From Roridomyces roridus (lineage: Eukaryota > Basidiomycota > Agaricomycetes > Agaricales > Mycenaceae), in the NCBI GenBank assembly GCA_029378245.1, contig JARKIF010000008.1:2170001-2234000 (forward strand): a stretch of 64,000 nucleotides of DNA, read 5' to 3'. Position 1 is the first letter of the stretch, and every line of letters starts with the position of its first letter. Positions 22,076-33,539 of the stretch are shown here, piece by piece. Position numbers and translations under genes: made by a program. A model generated the notes under the pieces. The model made no database searches. It saw only the letters and a program-made list of their open reading frames with translations, and had not been told where the DNA came from.

Positions 22076-23322
22076 CTACTCAGCTGCACCCTTTGGAAGA
22101 TAGCGAATCCCACTCGAGCGACAATTGCCCTTCTTCGGAGCGTCGATAGGCACAAACGTTCCATCGACGAGCGATCCTTGAAGGTTGAAATACCACGACA
22201 CCGAGTCCATTGTGGTGCCCTTGCAGTCCAGGGCGGGGATGTACTTTAATCCGGTCTATAGGTAAGGATCGAAGACTCGGGATTCGGCACGGACACGCAC
22301 CCCAGATTCGGCCTGTAGTGCGCTGATGAGGCTATCGAGATTATGCGTTGCGGAAGAGGATGGGATTATTTCGTGATTCGCGAGCCAGGTATACGTCGGG
22401 AGCGTCTGCAAAACGTCGTTATATTTCATTTTCTATGCGGCCAAAGTGTGTTCAAACCTGGAACAATTTGACGACCGTGTTGAAGAATACGACGGCCTGA
22501 AAAGGTCAAGAGTTGGCTGCTGAATTTTTCGTCTACTACTCACCTCCGCGCCCGTGGGGCTACCATCAGGCAGGCACGACGGCTGCAAAGTGCTGTAACA
22601 AGTCCCGTGCGTCTCCCATTCGTGCTCCCAGAACTCCTCATCCGAGCCGTCGTCAGGGTCATTCACCCAGTACTGCTCCCAGTTCAGCATCATAGATATG
22701 GAAGATCCGCGACGACTGACCTGCTGCATGAACTCGAGCGTGTCCGACGCGCCTTGGTCCGTCAACAACTGCACGGAAAGGAATTAAAGGTCCGAGGGAT
22801 AACAAAAAGCCGACGACTTACTCCGGCGATGTCCGTGTACGCGCGTGAGGAATCGCAGTTTTCGACGTACGTCAAGTCGCATCTTTACCAAATATAAGTA
22901 TCTCTGTGGGTGAAATGCAATACATGCACTTGTCGGGCCACAAACCGTGAATGGTCCAGCTTTCAGAAGGCCCAGTCGCAGGGCTGGTGTCCCAGAACTA
23001 CAATTCGTCGCGTGAGCATTCGGCGGGCAACGCGCCCAATCTTACTTGAGTTTGCAAAAGAAGACCCTACAGCACGCGCGTCAAATCGAGCAACAATGGC
23101 GAGCGCGTATGTACTCACCCCAGGAGCCTCGAAACAGCAAAGATTCTCTACGACGCTCGTATTCTGACACGACGCGATTCCTGACGCGCCGCACTGAGTC
23201 TGCATCTGGGTATACTGGGTAGGAGGCGCGATGATTGCCTGAGATTGGCCTTGGTGCGCGTCGGGAACGAACTTGGGGACCATCGACGTGAGGCCCATGA
23301 GGAATGCGAGGTCGAAGAGCAT
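22076..23322 (-). CDS. Ribonuclease T2, short form
   Basis: Secreted RNase T2 with many small exons. Start [18 protein letters not shown] could serve as a signal peptide. Then [20 protein letters not shown] and the catalytic segment [18 protein letters not shown] reads [17 protein letters not shown]. Further blocks are [52 protein letters not shown] and [13 protein letters not shown], ending at TAG 22076-22078. Both catalytic His and the Glu of CAS II are kept. The residue before the second His is Thr, where characterised fungal enzymes such as RNase Rh have Lys. There is no C-terminal extension domain, unlike its tandem neighbour. Likely a vacuolar or extracellular RNA scavenger. Confidence 0.88.
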
Positions 23323-23502
23323 GGTGGTGGACGCAGAGGAAAGAAAGAGGGGAGGATCAAAAACAGTGTCAATTTAACTTCGGAAGCACCAGCAAAGAAG
23401 ACAACGAACGTTGGTGGGCAACTGAGCGGCGTTTGGTTCAATCCGTCTTCAAAAATAAAATTCCAAACAACAGCTAGAATGACAACAGCAAAAAATACAG
23501 GC

Positions 23503-25425
23503 TCAAGTAGATACGATAGCAATCGTATACTGGTCTGCATGCCCGCTGCCCGTGAAGACAGGGAACACGGTACTCCCACTCGGGCTTCCATCGCTCGACC
23601 ACGCCGTCGACCCACCAGACGCCAGGAGGAGCTGACCACCGCTCGAAACCTACAGTGAATTAATTCAACAAAGTTGAAAATGGAATAGAATAGAACGCAC
23701 GGCAGTGAACGTAGACAGCGAGACGCCGCTCCCACAAGTGAACTCACCACCGCTAACTCCACAATTGCCTTTCGAAGATGTGAACGTGAACCCGCTGGCT
23801 GACCCACTGATGTGCATCGTCGCTAGCGTTTGCGTCGACCAGGTACCAGCGGTGAGGAGGCCGCCTCCGGTGGAAGCTTGCATCATCGCTGCAGTGGGCA
23901 AGGAACCAGACTGCGATATCGATTATGAGAAGAGAGAGGAGAAAAGGAGGAAGGGCACGCACCCCAGTGGACGTGCTCGTAGAGGTGGTCTTGGTAGACG
24001 TCGAAGTCGTCTTGGTTGAAGTTGTCTAAACTGGAATCAACTTGAAAGTTGAACAGTCAATAAAAATATGTACCGTAACGGGAGACCCAGTCTTGGTGAG
24101 GTATTTGATGCCGCTGGTCCCGCAAGAACCAGTCTCCGGCGCATCTACAAGAATGGTTCAAAAATTGACTGAAAAAAGAAAGAGCAGACGCAACTGATTG
24201 GCACAAACGTCCCGTCAATGACACTCCCGATAAGATGGAAATAATACGAGACACCACTCAAGTCACTCCCATCGCAGTCGAACGAGGGCGTAAACTGTAT
24301 CAAAAGATCAATTTCCAGTCAAAAGAAAGAAAAACAACGCACCCCATATTCAGCCTTGATAGCAGCATTGAGACTCGCAAGTGTATGCGTAGTGCTCGAC
24401 GAGGGCGTGATACCCTGATTCGAGAGCCACTCGAATGTGGGGAGAGTCTGGAACAATTTCACCACCGTTTCGAAGAACGCTACGGCTTCGGCGCCTTTAG
24501 CACTTCCAGAGGGAAGGCAAGCCGTCTTCAAGGTACTGCATTAATCGTGTTAACAATTAAATCCGAGAAATATGGGGCAAGGGTGTACCTGTAACAGGTT
24601 CCGTGCGTCGCCCATTCGTGCTGGAGTGGAGTCGTTGGAATGTTTCGTTGACGATAAATTGATACAACGTACCTCCCACAACTCCTCATCCGAGCCGTCA
24701 TCGGGGTCGTTCTTCCAATACTATCAAAAGAAAAAGTTGAACACACGTGCGTGAAAGGAATGGAAGGCAACTTACAGTGTTCATGAGGCTCAATGTAGAG
24801 CTCCCACCCTGGGCAGTGAGCAGCTAGGGGATCATGTGAGTATCCCCGCCCGCGTATGCATATGCTACATACACTAGAAATCCCCGTATAGTCCCGCGAC
24901 GAATCACAATTCTCCTGGAAGCTGAGGTTGCACCTGAACATAACTATTTTTAGCGTCATATCATGCAGCACCCGCGTGTTGAACTCACTCATCCGGCCAC
25001 AGGCCTTTCGAAGTCATATCATCAGCCCATCTCCGCGTGTATAGTTTGATGGAGAAGACATACCGTGGATAGTCCAGCTGTTGGTAGGCCCCGTCGACGG
25101 GCTGGTGTCCCAGAACTGCGAGAGTTCAGCATCGTCCAAAATGCGCCTTGGCCAAGCATACCTGAGTTTGAAGCAGTAGACCCTGCCGAAGATATGAACA
25201 ACGAGTAAATTTCGTTCCACGGTGACATACCCCGGGCGTCTCAAAGCAGCAAGTATCGGTCCCAGCAGGCGTCCCGCAAGACGGCGTCCCAGTGGTCGGG
25301 CAACCAGAGGAGATGTCCGAGATGATTCCCCGGTTCACACTGATATGGTGCGAAGTGAGGTTGGTGAGGATCGATCCCAGAGAGGAGCCCACTAGGGCAG
25401 CGAAAAAGCTGGCGAGAACGAGCAT
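23503..25425 (-). CDS. Ribonuclease T2 with C-terminal extension domain
   Basis: Tandem paralogue of the previous gene. The start MLVLASFFAALVGSSLGSIL is hydrophobic, a signal peptide or anchor. The mature part has [29 protein letters not shown], is split by an intron after His-Gly. CAS II is HEWATHGTCYR, again split by an intron just before it. SGSAKGAEAVAFFETVVKLF and GSVIDGTFVPI follow. After the catalytic core come a Thr/Ser/Lys linker (TTSTKTTSTSTKT-like) and a second small domain: TGGGLLTAGTWSTQTLATMH, SGFTFTSSKGNCGVSGGEF, SSGGQLLLASGGSTAWS and GHADQYTIAIVST, then TGA at 23503-23505. This extension is typical of long fungal T2 enzymes; its role is unclear. Confidence 0.85.
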
Positions 25426-26221
25426 TATGGAGAGAATCCACCACTTCTTCGGTCCTTTTGAGGCATTCGGTCCATATAATCAGATATGTGCACCATGCGT
25501 TGAGTGCTAGATAGAAGCAAGGAACGGTTGTTGATCGTCCGGGGAACATCTGGGGTCCCGGAGGTGCATAAGGACGCGTAGAAACGTTTCTCGTGAAGCC
25601 CCGTCTTGACAATTGAACAGAGTCGAAGAGCTCTTCACGCTGTCCGGAACCCCGACGCTTGCCCGACTTGCCCGACGCGCTTCATCCCACCTTGGTCCAG
25701 CCATTCCATAGCCACAAGAATGAAACAAACCGAGCCCTCTTGGGAACCTTCTGGGCGATCTGCAGAGTCAATAAAGTTCAAGCAAAATTGTACTGGGCGC
25801 TTCGAGAGAAACCTTGCCGAGATTGCCGAGAACTGATTGCCGACACCGTTCCTGCCTTGGCTTCGATCGTCTGAGACTCGCCTCACCGAAAAAGCAGAAA
25901 ATTAAAAGAGAAAACCCATCCCATAGCGATCCTTACCGAGCCCACAAATCTCTCGTCAATTATTTCTTGTCCCAGGCTAGCTCCAGAATAAAAATCATCC
26001 ATCTATCTTGGCGCGCCGTCCCGGGATTTCAAAACACGTTCTTAGGAGATTGCTTGGCCAACTCTCATGTCTTGGCTGTGATACATAATGCCGCACGGAT
26101 TCTTTCTTGTCTGACAGCCTTTTCTGTCTCTCTCCGTCTCCGTCTCCGTCATGGATTTCAGTCGCAGAGCTCCCGGGTCCGTCTATATGCTGCTTCAATG
26201 GTCAAGATCTGAGCCCACGAC
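25426..26221. other. Intergenic stretch without supported gene
   Basis: About 800 bp. Left part is the presumed promoter of the long RNase T2 gene. ORFs of 70-130 codons occur on both strands but lack motifs and contradict each other. A run of three CTCCGT hexamers lies at about 26131-26149. The first exon of the possible membrane protein below may be here. Confidence 0.4.
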
Positions 26222-26772
26222 AGCGATGAAGTTGGAAGCAGTGATAATGAAGGAGGAGAAGGCGGCCTCTCGGCGTCCTGGGTAATCGCACTGGTCATCG
26301 TCCTCCGTGAGCAGCCTCCCAGCCCACACATTTCGGTCTGAATCTAACACCACCCAGTTCTCGTGCTAGGCACCGTCATCGGCGTCGCGATCTGGCATTC
26401 CCGCAGAATGAGGAGAAGGAGGATGGAGCAATTAGACGGCGACAGCGAGAGGTCCCCGCCGTTACATGCAGGTGGCGTCTCTCCGTATGGCCTCTCACTC
26501 AAAAGGGTGCGTACTCTACTCTTTCCCCCGCCTCCCATTAAACTGACCTCTCCTCAAGCCTCCACCAGTGGCGACCTCCGAGCCCAAACGTCCACCAAGT
26601 TTCTGATTTTCACAAACGCTCCGCTCCATTCATCCTACCTGCCATATCCTCTGTACTACCCACTCACCATGTTACCCACTACCCACGCCACACACGCGGC
26701 ACCGTCTCTCGGGCAGGGACCTCCCTCCCTACGATATGTAATTGCCCAGCGCCGCACCATCGGATATCCTAG
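26222..26772 (+). CDS. Possible single-pass membrane protein, 5' end unresolved
   Basis: Weakly supported. An open frame carries an acidic segment (SDNEGGEGG) and then, across a GTGAGC...CCCAG intron (about 26307-26360), one hydrophobic helix SASWVIALVIVLLLVLGTVI. The stop-transfer sequence HSRRMRRRRMEQ follows. A second intron (GTGCGT...CTCAAG, about 26508-26560) leads to a Ser/Pro/His-rich tail ending at TAG 26770. The order acidic stalk, helix, basic anchor and short cytoplasmic tail is common in fungal type I surface proteins. No in-frame ATG is seen in this exon, so an upstream exon must exist if the gene is real. Confidence 0.35.
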
Positions 26773-27156
26773 TTGTCTCACAGTCAAATGTATCTTTTTT
26801 CAATTGCTTGGACTCTCGGCGTCTTGGCCACTTGTGTCTCGGCATCGGCACGGAATGCCGCACCCAGGACCCAGATACTAGTATTCCGCCTCGAGTTGGT
26901 GAGAGCACGGCCCAGCCCGAGCCACCCTGAGCCACCAAACAAAAGCTGCAAGCGCTTGCAATTTAGCGGGAGCGGCTCACCCGGCATTTCGTACTGCCAG
27001 CCAAGATGCTTAGGACAGTGAACCGCCAAGCCAAGGGCCAAGAGCCGTTCCTCCGGCATCAGATTCAGATTCGATCCCGCCACAACGTCATTTGCATTAT
27101 GAAGTGGGTATCGCAAAAAAGCGTATATACAAAAAAAGCGCGTCCATAGATCGTCC
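26773..27156. other. Intergenic stretch between convergent genes
   Basis: About 380 bp between convergent genes. One minus-strand ORF (26784-27116) is open but has no family signature and would overlap the 3' flank of the AP-2 mu gene. A GAGCCACCCTGAGCCACC short direct repeat lies at about 26918. Confidence 0.4.
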
Positions 27157-28872
27157 TCAGAACTAGACGGCGACTGTCAGAATTCCATTCAAAAGGTAAT
27201 CGAAAAAGCGCTCACCCTTATCTGATAACTCCCGCTCGCCTTTGTCAAATACCTCACCCATTTGACACTCTGATAATCGCTCTTCTCAAACACCTTGAGG
27301 AACCGAACGATGAGTCCCGAGGCGGTGAACATGAGGACTTGGAAATCGACGTCAATCGGAGGACGGGCCCACACCTGCCGCGTCGTCGTGCTCGTCAAGT
27401 CGGCCGTGGCAGTCAATGTGCACTCCTGTCCGCCTTGTAGCCGGGGGAGCCTGCGAAATAAATCAGGAATGAATCTAGAAATGAGTTTAAAAGAACGCAC
27501 TTCCACACAACGACGTTCTCCCCAGGCACATACTTGGCCTTACCAAGAGCGACCTGGCAGTCAACGGCAGTCGTATTCAGCGGCGTGGGTATCCTCAGCA
27601 CAACGTCCGTCGCCGACAGCTTGTTGTTAAAGTTGGCTTTGACCGTCACCGCGTAGGATACCTGCGTCGTCCCAATTTCCGTCACCGTTGGGATCACTCG
27701 TAGCGGCAACTTGACGTTTGACGTCGAACGGTATCTGAGGCGGGATGAGGGTCAAGTGGGGCTGGATGTAGGAAGAGACTGACCGCATGAGCTCAAACTC
27801 GCCGTCTGGGGGTATGAAGCTGATCGTCCGCGTCGCGTCAAAGTCGTTCAGCCTCACGCACTGGTGGAACCGACAATCATCGAGCTCCACCGCATCGCTG
27901 ACTCCCTGCTGGCTCTTGTCGATGACCAGCTTGTCGTTAAGCCCAAACTTGCATTCGGGTGTGCCAGATAGGTAGGCGCGCATTTGGATGTGCCCGTCTA
28001 CGTCAGCGCGAAGCACCGTGCCTGCATACAGCATGAGAAACCACGCCAGTATACGCAAGGAATCACACACCTTTGGCACTCATACTCAAATTGACCGTCT
28101 CCACGACATCGACGAAAGCCTCGTTCTTCTTGTACTTGACGTCCGTCCGCCGCCAGCTCGTCGCCCCCGTCGCCTGCGCCGTGATCTTGGACGACTCTTC
28201 CGCAGCGATGGCCGACGAGACTATGCTCTCTGTCGTGATGTATGTCTTGAGCGTATCAATCTCACTGTTCTGCGGATACCCGAAATCGTTGATTTCTGTA
28301 GTCGGTCAGTCGCCTGCAACAGACAAGGAAGCAAGCAAGCGCACCGTCGATGAGCTCGTATATCAGCACAAAGTTGTTCTTTATCGACTCTTCGTCAATC
28401 TTGCCAAAGTACGACTTGCAGATATTAATGAAGCGGTAGCAGAACTCGAAGACCAGAGCGGCGTTGGCGTTATTCCTAGCAAGCCATGAGTTGGGGTAGA
28501 TACGAAGAAAGACTGCGCACTTGGTGACCGCGACGACATAGAGACTATTTATCCGCACATGGAAGAAACTGGTCGACCCGAGGGTAATGATGGGCGAGCG
28601 GACATCGCTGTTGGAGACGACTTGTATCCGGAAGACGTCTGCGATGGAGCGTCTGCATCTCATAAGTTGCTGCTAGCCACGGACGGAGAAAGCGTACTTG
28701 AAGTCGGTTCGGTATAACCGCGAGATGAGGACCTGCGTGGCCGTTGGTTAGACCACTGATATCGTGCCACTCTGGAGCACCTCAGACCTCGCCCTTTTGA
28801 TTGAAAATGAAGAATGCCTGGGTGCAGTGAGAATAAGGACGCCGGGAGAGTAGTCATGCACACCGAAATCAT
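27157..28872 (-). CDS. AP-2 adaptor complex subunit mu
   Basis: Medium chain of the clathrin AP-2 adaptor at the plasma membrane, which binds Yxx-phi cargo signals. The first exon is just ATGATTTCG (28864-28872), spliced to GCATTC to give [21 protein letters not shown]. The longin-like half continues [58 protein letters not shown] and [20 protein letters not shown]. The mu homology domain begins [20 protein letters not shown]. It continues with [66 protein letters not shown] and [18 protein letters not shown]. The last intron leaves only TTC-TGA. GYPQNSE and the [14 protein letters not shown] block distinguish AP-2 from AP-1 mu. Confidence 0.93.
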
Positions 28873-29152
28873 CAGGAGACTGCGCAGGAGTCGGTATCAG
28901 GCTTTCCCGAAGTTAAGGTTGGAGGAATAAGATTAGGGTATCTTCCGGGGACTCGGTCGCTGCAGTCGGCGCGTCAGGCCTTCAGGGAACGCGACAGTAA
29001 TCGACGAGGATAGTGGGGTAACACAAGACGTATGTAAGCGAAGACTGATCTCATTTCATTTCTCCCGAAAGGTACAGCAAGGTACAGCAAAAAATACAGA
29101 CGGTATGTTAAGTACAGTAGAGTGAAGTATTGCGCCTGACACGCATCCCGCA

Positions 29153-30253
29153 TCATAAGTCAGAAAGGTCGGTGAGTTCCACAACCTTTCCAGTGCGTGG
29201 GTCATTTAGCCACTGCATCTCGTGGGGCTTGCGATGCCCCTCTGTCGAGCCAGAGGCCTGTTGCGACCGAAGAGACGTGAGGCGTGCCTTGCATGCAGTC
29301 AGAAGGACGCTCCTCACACTGAAAAGGTACCCACCTCCAAATCGCGAATTTGATCTTCTACCGCCTCTGTCTTGACGGGAATGCCAACGGGTCGAGGAAT
29401 GATTCCGCTGGCCAAGAGCATAGCTGCGCACGTCGGTCATGAGTACATCTGTGGTTAGGCCCATAGCACATACCGTAGGGTCGATAGTTGAAGGTAAAGG
29501 TCGCGAGGGGCGCATTACCAGTCGGGACCCCGCTGACCATATTCACAGTCGGCTGCGTCACGACATACTCGCCTCCGAATCTGTCCAAGGGATAAATTCG
29601 CAAAGCAGAGGGAGAGGTGGCGAGCCCACTCACTCGACATGGTGGGCACCCGCCTTCTTCGACCGCTCATGAATAACCTGCGCCTCGAGGACAGCAGCGC
29701 CATAAGTGTGCTCGAACGGTGCCCGACGAATATTCTGTATCTCTGCTTCCCAGAGTTCCAGGCATATGGTCCCGAATGCAGGCGGGACGTCCACCGTATA
29801 CAGATACTCATCGTCATCTCAAGGGGCAAAGCGATGAGCACACAGACCCTGGTGGCAGCTACCCACACTCACCAGTGACCTGGATGGGCGAAAAGACGAA
29901 GTCTCGGCGGGTAAAGTCGGACGTCGTAGCGTAAGAGATACCGATAGCGTCGGCATCCATTGGGTGGTTAAAGACGTCGAGCATAAAGTGGGTACTGCAT
30001 ACGACGCCGTCGATGGAGAGTTGGGCGTAGATAGACCTGTCGCGGAACGAGTTGCTCCAATTCACGGAGAATTTCTAGAAGTAGAGAGACATATGTACCC
30101 CACATGTCAAGCCCTGGTGAGAGACTCTACCTTCCCCTGCTCAGAGGGAATCCAGCAGGTCGCATCCGTGCCGCGTTGTCGGAGTCCGTAGATGGGGCAG
30201 TTGTCGCGCTCGATGGTGATCCAGGAAGTGAACGAAGATATGGTGACGGCCAT
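29153..30253 (-). CDS. DUF7918-type fungal protein
   Basis: Multi-exon gene matching the architecture I know from DUF7918 proteins of agaricomycetes, whose function is unknown. Start MAVTISSFTSWITIERDNCP is followed by ATCWIPSEQGKKFSVNWSNS. Then come SIYAQLSIDGVVCSTHFMLD, DFTRRDFVFSPIQVTDDDEY and PPAFGTICLELWEAEIQNIR. After these come EHTYGAAVLEAQVIHERSKK and the FGGEYVVTQPTVN block. A short coiled coil (EDQIRDLEARLTSLRSQQ) lies near the C-terminus, which ends GKVVELTDLSDL. The beta-rich N-terminal domain with a WE motif and the C-terminal coiled coil are both usual for the family. Confidence 0.75.
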
Positions 30254-30502
30254 TGAGAGGTCCTCACATCCCAATCTGGGCCATTTATACCGCCCTCGGC
30301 TTCAAGATAGACGCTGTGAACAGGCGTCAAGTGAGAGTAATGGACAAGGAGTAAGCAGGCACGTGGAACATTCGCGGTCACGCGATGAGCTTGCAATGAG
30401 ATCCATTGTGGCAACGACTACTACAACGTACGAGTTTTAGGTTTATATGATGTTTTTGCTTTCTTTTCGCGTCTACACCCACTGACCAGGAGGGCCAAGG
30501 CG

Positions 30503-32063
30503 TTAATAAGTCCAGCCCAATTCATTGCACCTTCGGCGCCACAGTATGCGCAACTCTCGCATCGCGCGCTTCACCTTGCTCTCCTTAACGTCAGGAGGAG
30601 GCGTGAAGGAGCCGCAGGTAGCGCCGTTTGCCGCGAAGGCGGGCGCAGCTCCCATGATGCTTGGATCATCCGCGGGATGAGAGGTGCGATAGGCTGCGTC
30701 ATGCGACTGGGATGACGACGAGTGCCATTCGGAGTCATCGGACGACGACAAGCTCGAGTCGGACCCAGCAAAGTAGACGTCCAAGTCCGGTGCGGTGGGA
30801 AAGGGTAATGCAGAGTCAAAGTCGGAGGGAACGTGCGGGTAAGTGTATATGGGAATGTCCGACCGCCGGGGTTTAAGAGGACCACTGCGTTGAAACGCAG
30901 GCCTATACTTGTGCTTGTCCAAGATACACTGGGGAACACCCGGAGGGAGCTGCTCCATCCACACCTCGGGCGGTGCAGGGTAAGGCGGGAGCCCCTCGAT
31001 GCGTCCTGGACCTCTCCACCAAACCTGTTTGCGAACAACCAGGGCCGCCGTGTGCACATCGATCTCGTCGATGTACACGTCATCCATCTTCTGCACCTGC
31101 TCGTTGAACTCCAACAGAGAGGGCCGCTCCGCAGGTTCGAGGGTGAAGAAGCGCGAGCAGAGCCTGGCGAAGGGGAAGGAGATGGGGAAGCGGTCCCGGA
31201 GGTATCTCTTGCGATGACGGAGGAAGATGCCGTAGCGAACGTCCTCTACGGGACGGGCGGAGTACCAGACGGCCTGTCTGGTGATCATGTTGAAGAGTGT
31301 AACACCCATGGCCCAATAGTCGCTGCGTGCAGCACTGTAGGAGCCAGGGCCAGCGCCGAGGTCAAAGGATTCTGAGACGGGTGTCAGTCGTTGACGGAGA
31401 AGAGCAATATAAAAACGTACCAGGCGTCATGTAGGCCGCCGTACCAAAACCAAGCTGCTCATTGATATCCTCCGTGGTCGCCAGCCCAAAGTCGGTGAGA
31501 CAGGGGTTGCAGCCCCAGTAATCGACGAGGACGTGAGACGGCTTGATATTTCTGTGATAGACGCCCTGCTTGTGGCAGAAGAGCACAGCGTCGGTGAGCT
31601 GGCCAAACGTGCGCTTGATGAGGGCGGAATTACGCTGGTAAACACCAGACCTGATGGCGTGGACGAGGGTACCCATGGCTTGAAAGTCCATGACGAGGAA
31701 AAAATAACCCCTCTCCACGAAGTGCCCGTGGAGGGAGACCACGTTTGGATGGCTGGAGACGCGGGAGTGCATGGCAAACTCGCGCTCGTAGATTGCGGGG
31801 TCCTCCTCGTAGGACTTGGGCTTCCGCAGAATCTTGACCGCCCACACTTTGTTGACCACGGAGGAGGAAGAGAATGACGACGAGGCCGCGGATGACCACG
31901 ACGAGCGTCGAGAGGAGGGCTCAGAGTCGGGGTCTACTTCGCCAGTTTCGACGGCCTTGTAGAGCTTGGCGTACGACTCGGCGCCGATGAACTTTTCGAG
32001 GTAGAGGGCACCGGCGTCGACGTAGTCGCCTGTGATTTCGGGAAGACGTTTGATGACAGGCAT
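30503..32063 (-). CDS. Kinase-fold protein with HRN catalytic loop, intact copy B
   Basis: Two exons (31421-32063 and 30503-31371; intron GTACGT...CTCAG). Start MPVIKRLPEITGDYVDAGAL. A Ser-rich insert follows, then VWAVKILRK (ATP-binding Lys), REFAMHSRVSSHPNVVSLHG (alphaC/HPN region) and GYFFLVMDFQAMGTLVHAIR. The catalytic loop reads YHRNIKPSHVLVDYWG, with Asn for the catalytic Asp and His for the Mg-binding Asn. CLTDFGLATTEDINEQLGFG follows (DFG kept), then AAYMTPES, SDYWAMGVTLFNMITRQAVW and a C-lobe ending RFFTLEPAERPSL. A tail of about 180 residues is Pro/Ser/Asp-rich and basic at the end. Both copies share the HRN substitution, so it predates the duplication. A pseudokinase or very weak kinase is inferred. 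Confidence 0.85.
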
Positions 32064-32129
32064 TGTGAGATGTAGTAGTGGTTGTGGTAGAAGGGAGAGA
32101 AGCAGTGAGGCTAGGAGTCGAAAGTGCTC

Positions 32130-32205
32130 GCTTTTTATGGGTTAGAGAAGTGAGACACTCCTATTCCGCGGAAGCAGTCTAGACGCATCTGGTCCCGCGG
32201 AACGA
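32130..32205 (-). promoter_or_regulatory. Promoter of kinase copy B: paired CCGCGG sites and TATA-like box
   Basis: Mirror of the copy A promoter: CCGCGG at 32166-32171 (within TTCCGCGGAA) and 32195-32200, with the AGACGCATCT spacer between them. The TATA-like ATAAAAAG (32131-32138 reversed) lies about 70 bp before the ATG. Conservation of both sites and spacing in the two copies suggests a functional element or simply recent duplication. Confidence 0.45.
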
Positions 32206-32331
32206 GCTCTAGGCCAGAGTCTGCCAGAGTCTACTCCTGAATGGGTGGAGGAGGCGAAAGACGGGCTCAGACCCGGAGGTTCTATCTCGTTCGTCAATAA
32301 ATTGCTGTCCGAGCCATAAGGATACACGCAC

Positions 32332-33447
32332 TCAAGTTGGACCAAATGTGAAGGACGCTAGGGGAAAGGCTGCTTCGTAATCCTCTCTTGGAGTGAATGC
32401 GCATAAAACTTCCATCTGTTTCGGATATCCAGTGGGACGCACTGCGGAGAGCGTGGCAATAGGATTTGGACCCAGAAAGTCCTCGCGGACCGACAAGGTC
32501 TGCAGCACTGGCAGATGCAATGCGCTGAAGAATCGCTGGATTTCATCTGCGCCTCCACCGTTGAATGTTTCCCATTGTAGTTTGAGAGAGCGCAGGGGCA
32601 ATGATGGAATCGGCATCGAAAAATCTGCCGCCGAGCCGTCGTCGAGAATTCCGAGGTGACAATCTTGGAGCATTGTGGTGTGACGAAGGACCTCGACGGC
32701 CTCCTTGGCGCAGAGAGCCTCCGCCACGAGCGTCGTGATTTGAGACCAAGGTAATGCCACAACAAATGGATCGAAACCGCGGTATAGAACCACATGCTTG
32801 AGGGCTGGCGCATCTGCCAAGAGAGGCACTGGCACCTCGGGGCGCTCTTCCCAATCCTCTATCCCTATTGTCACGCTGCGGAGGAGGGGCATGGGCTGTA
32901 TGGTTCCTGCGATACTACGCAATTCCTCCAAGGTAAGAGAGATATCTATCTCTTGCCGGCGCGAAGCGTGGCACAGAAGTGCTTCTACACACTCTGCGAA
33001 TATGGTTCCGTCGTCATACGCCCCCTTCAAACAGTCCACCCGGATGGAGAGGGCACACTTTCCTGAGCGCTGGAGCCAACTTTTGAGCAGATCTCGCTGT
33101 TGAGCGTGATATCTTGAATTGTATAGAAGCAGCTGCACGGCACTCCAGAGCGCAGGCGTAGTCAATGCTACATCGCGCCATCGGCGGCAGATTCGGAGGA
33201 GAAAGGACGGTGACTGCGTCCCGATGAAGCTGGGTCCCTCCGGGTACGAGGGTATGAATTGCAGGAAGATTTCGGAAGTGATTTCGGCGGGGAGGGTGAG
33301 GATCGGATACTTGTAGTCCAAGAGCGTTTGCTGGCATTGTTCGCGCTCGGCGAGAAGTGGGTCCATAAGCCGTTGTAGTTTCTCTATCTCGATATCTAGC
33401 TGCTCGATACGAGCACGAGTAGCAGAAAGCGCAAATGAGGAAGCCAT
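32332..33447 (-). CDS. Coiled-coil/F-box protein (locus 4)
   Basis: Intact single-exon gene of 371 codons from MASSFALSATRARIEQLDIE. Coiled coil KLQRLMDPLLAEREQCQQTL; F-box LTLPAEITSEIFLQFIPSYP with LLRICRRWRDVALTTPALWS; then LLKSWLQRSGKCALSIRVDC, LKHVVLYRGFDPFVVALPWS, LPLRSLKLQWET and LSVREDFLGPNPIATLSAVR. Ends AAFPLASFTFGPT. Most like locus 3. It starts head-to-head with a cyclin relic. Likely an SCF substrate adaptor. Confidence 0.85.
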   Translation of the reverse strand: MASSFALSATRARIEQLDIEIEKLQRLMDPLLAEREQCQQTLLDYKYPILTLPAEITSEIFLQFIPSYPEGPSFIGTQSPSFLLRICRRWRDVALTTPALWSAVQLLLYNSRYHAQQRDLLKSWLQRSGKCALSIRVDCLKGAYDDGTIFAECVEALLCHASRRQEIDISLTLEELRSIAGTIQPMPLLRSVTIGIEDWEERPEVPVPLLADAPALKHVVLYRGFDPFVVALPWSQITTLVAEALCAKEAVEVLRHTTMLQDCHLGILDDGSAADFSMPIPSLPLRSLKLQWETFNGGGADEIQRFFSALHLPVLQTLSVREDFLGPNPIATLSAVRPTGYPKQMEVLCAFTPREDYEAAFPLASFTFGPT

Positions 33448-33539
33448 GTGGAAGAAGGCAAGAAGAGTAGTAAGTTTGATGGTTTGTCGACTTGCTCTCA
33501 ACTACAACAGCTCTTCAACCCCCGGTCCACTGGGCTTCA

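Noticed and set aside
26784..27116. 110-codon minus-strand ORF downstream of AP-2 mu
   Set aside because: Looked like an extra AP-2 mu exon, but the family ends SYQIRF and an intron to TTC-TGA at 27157 gives exactly that end.
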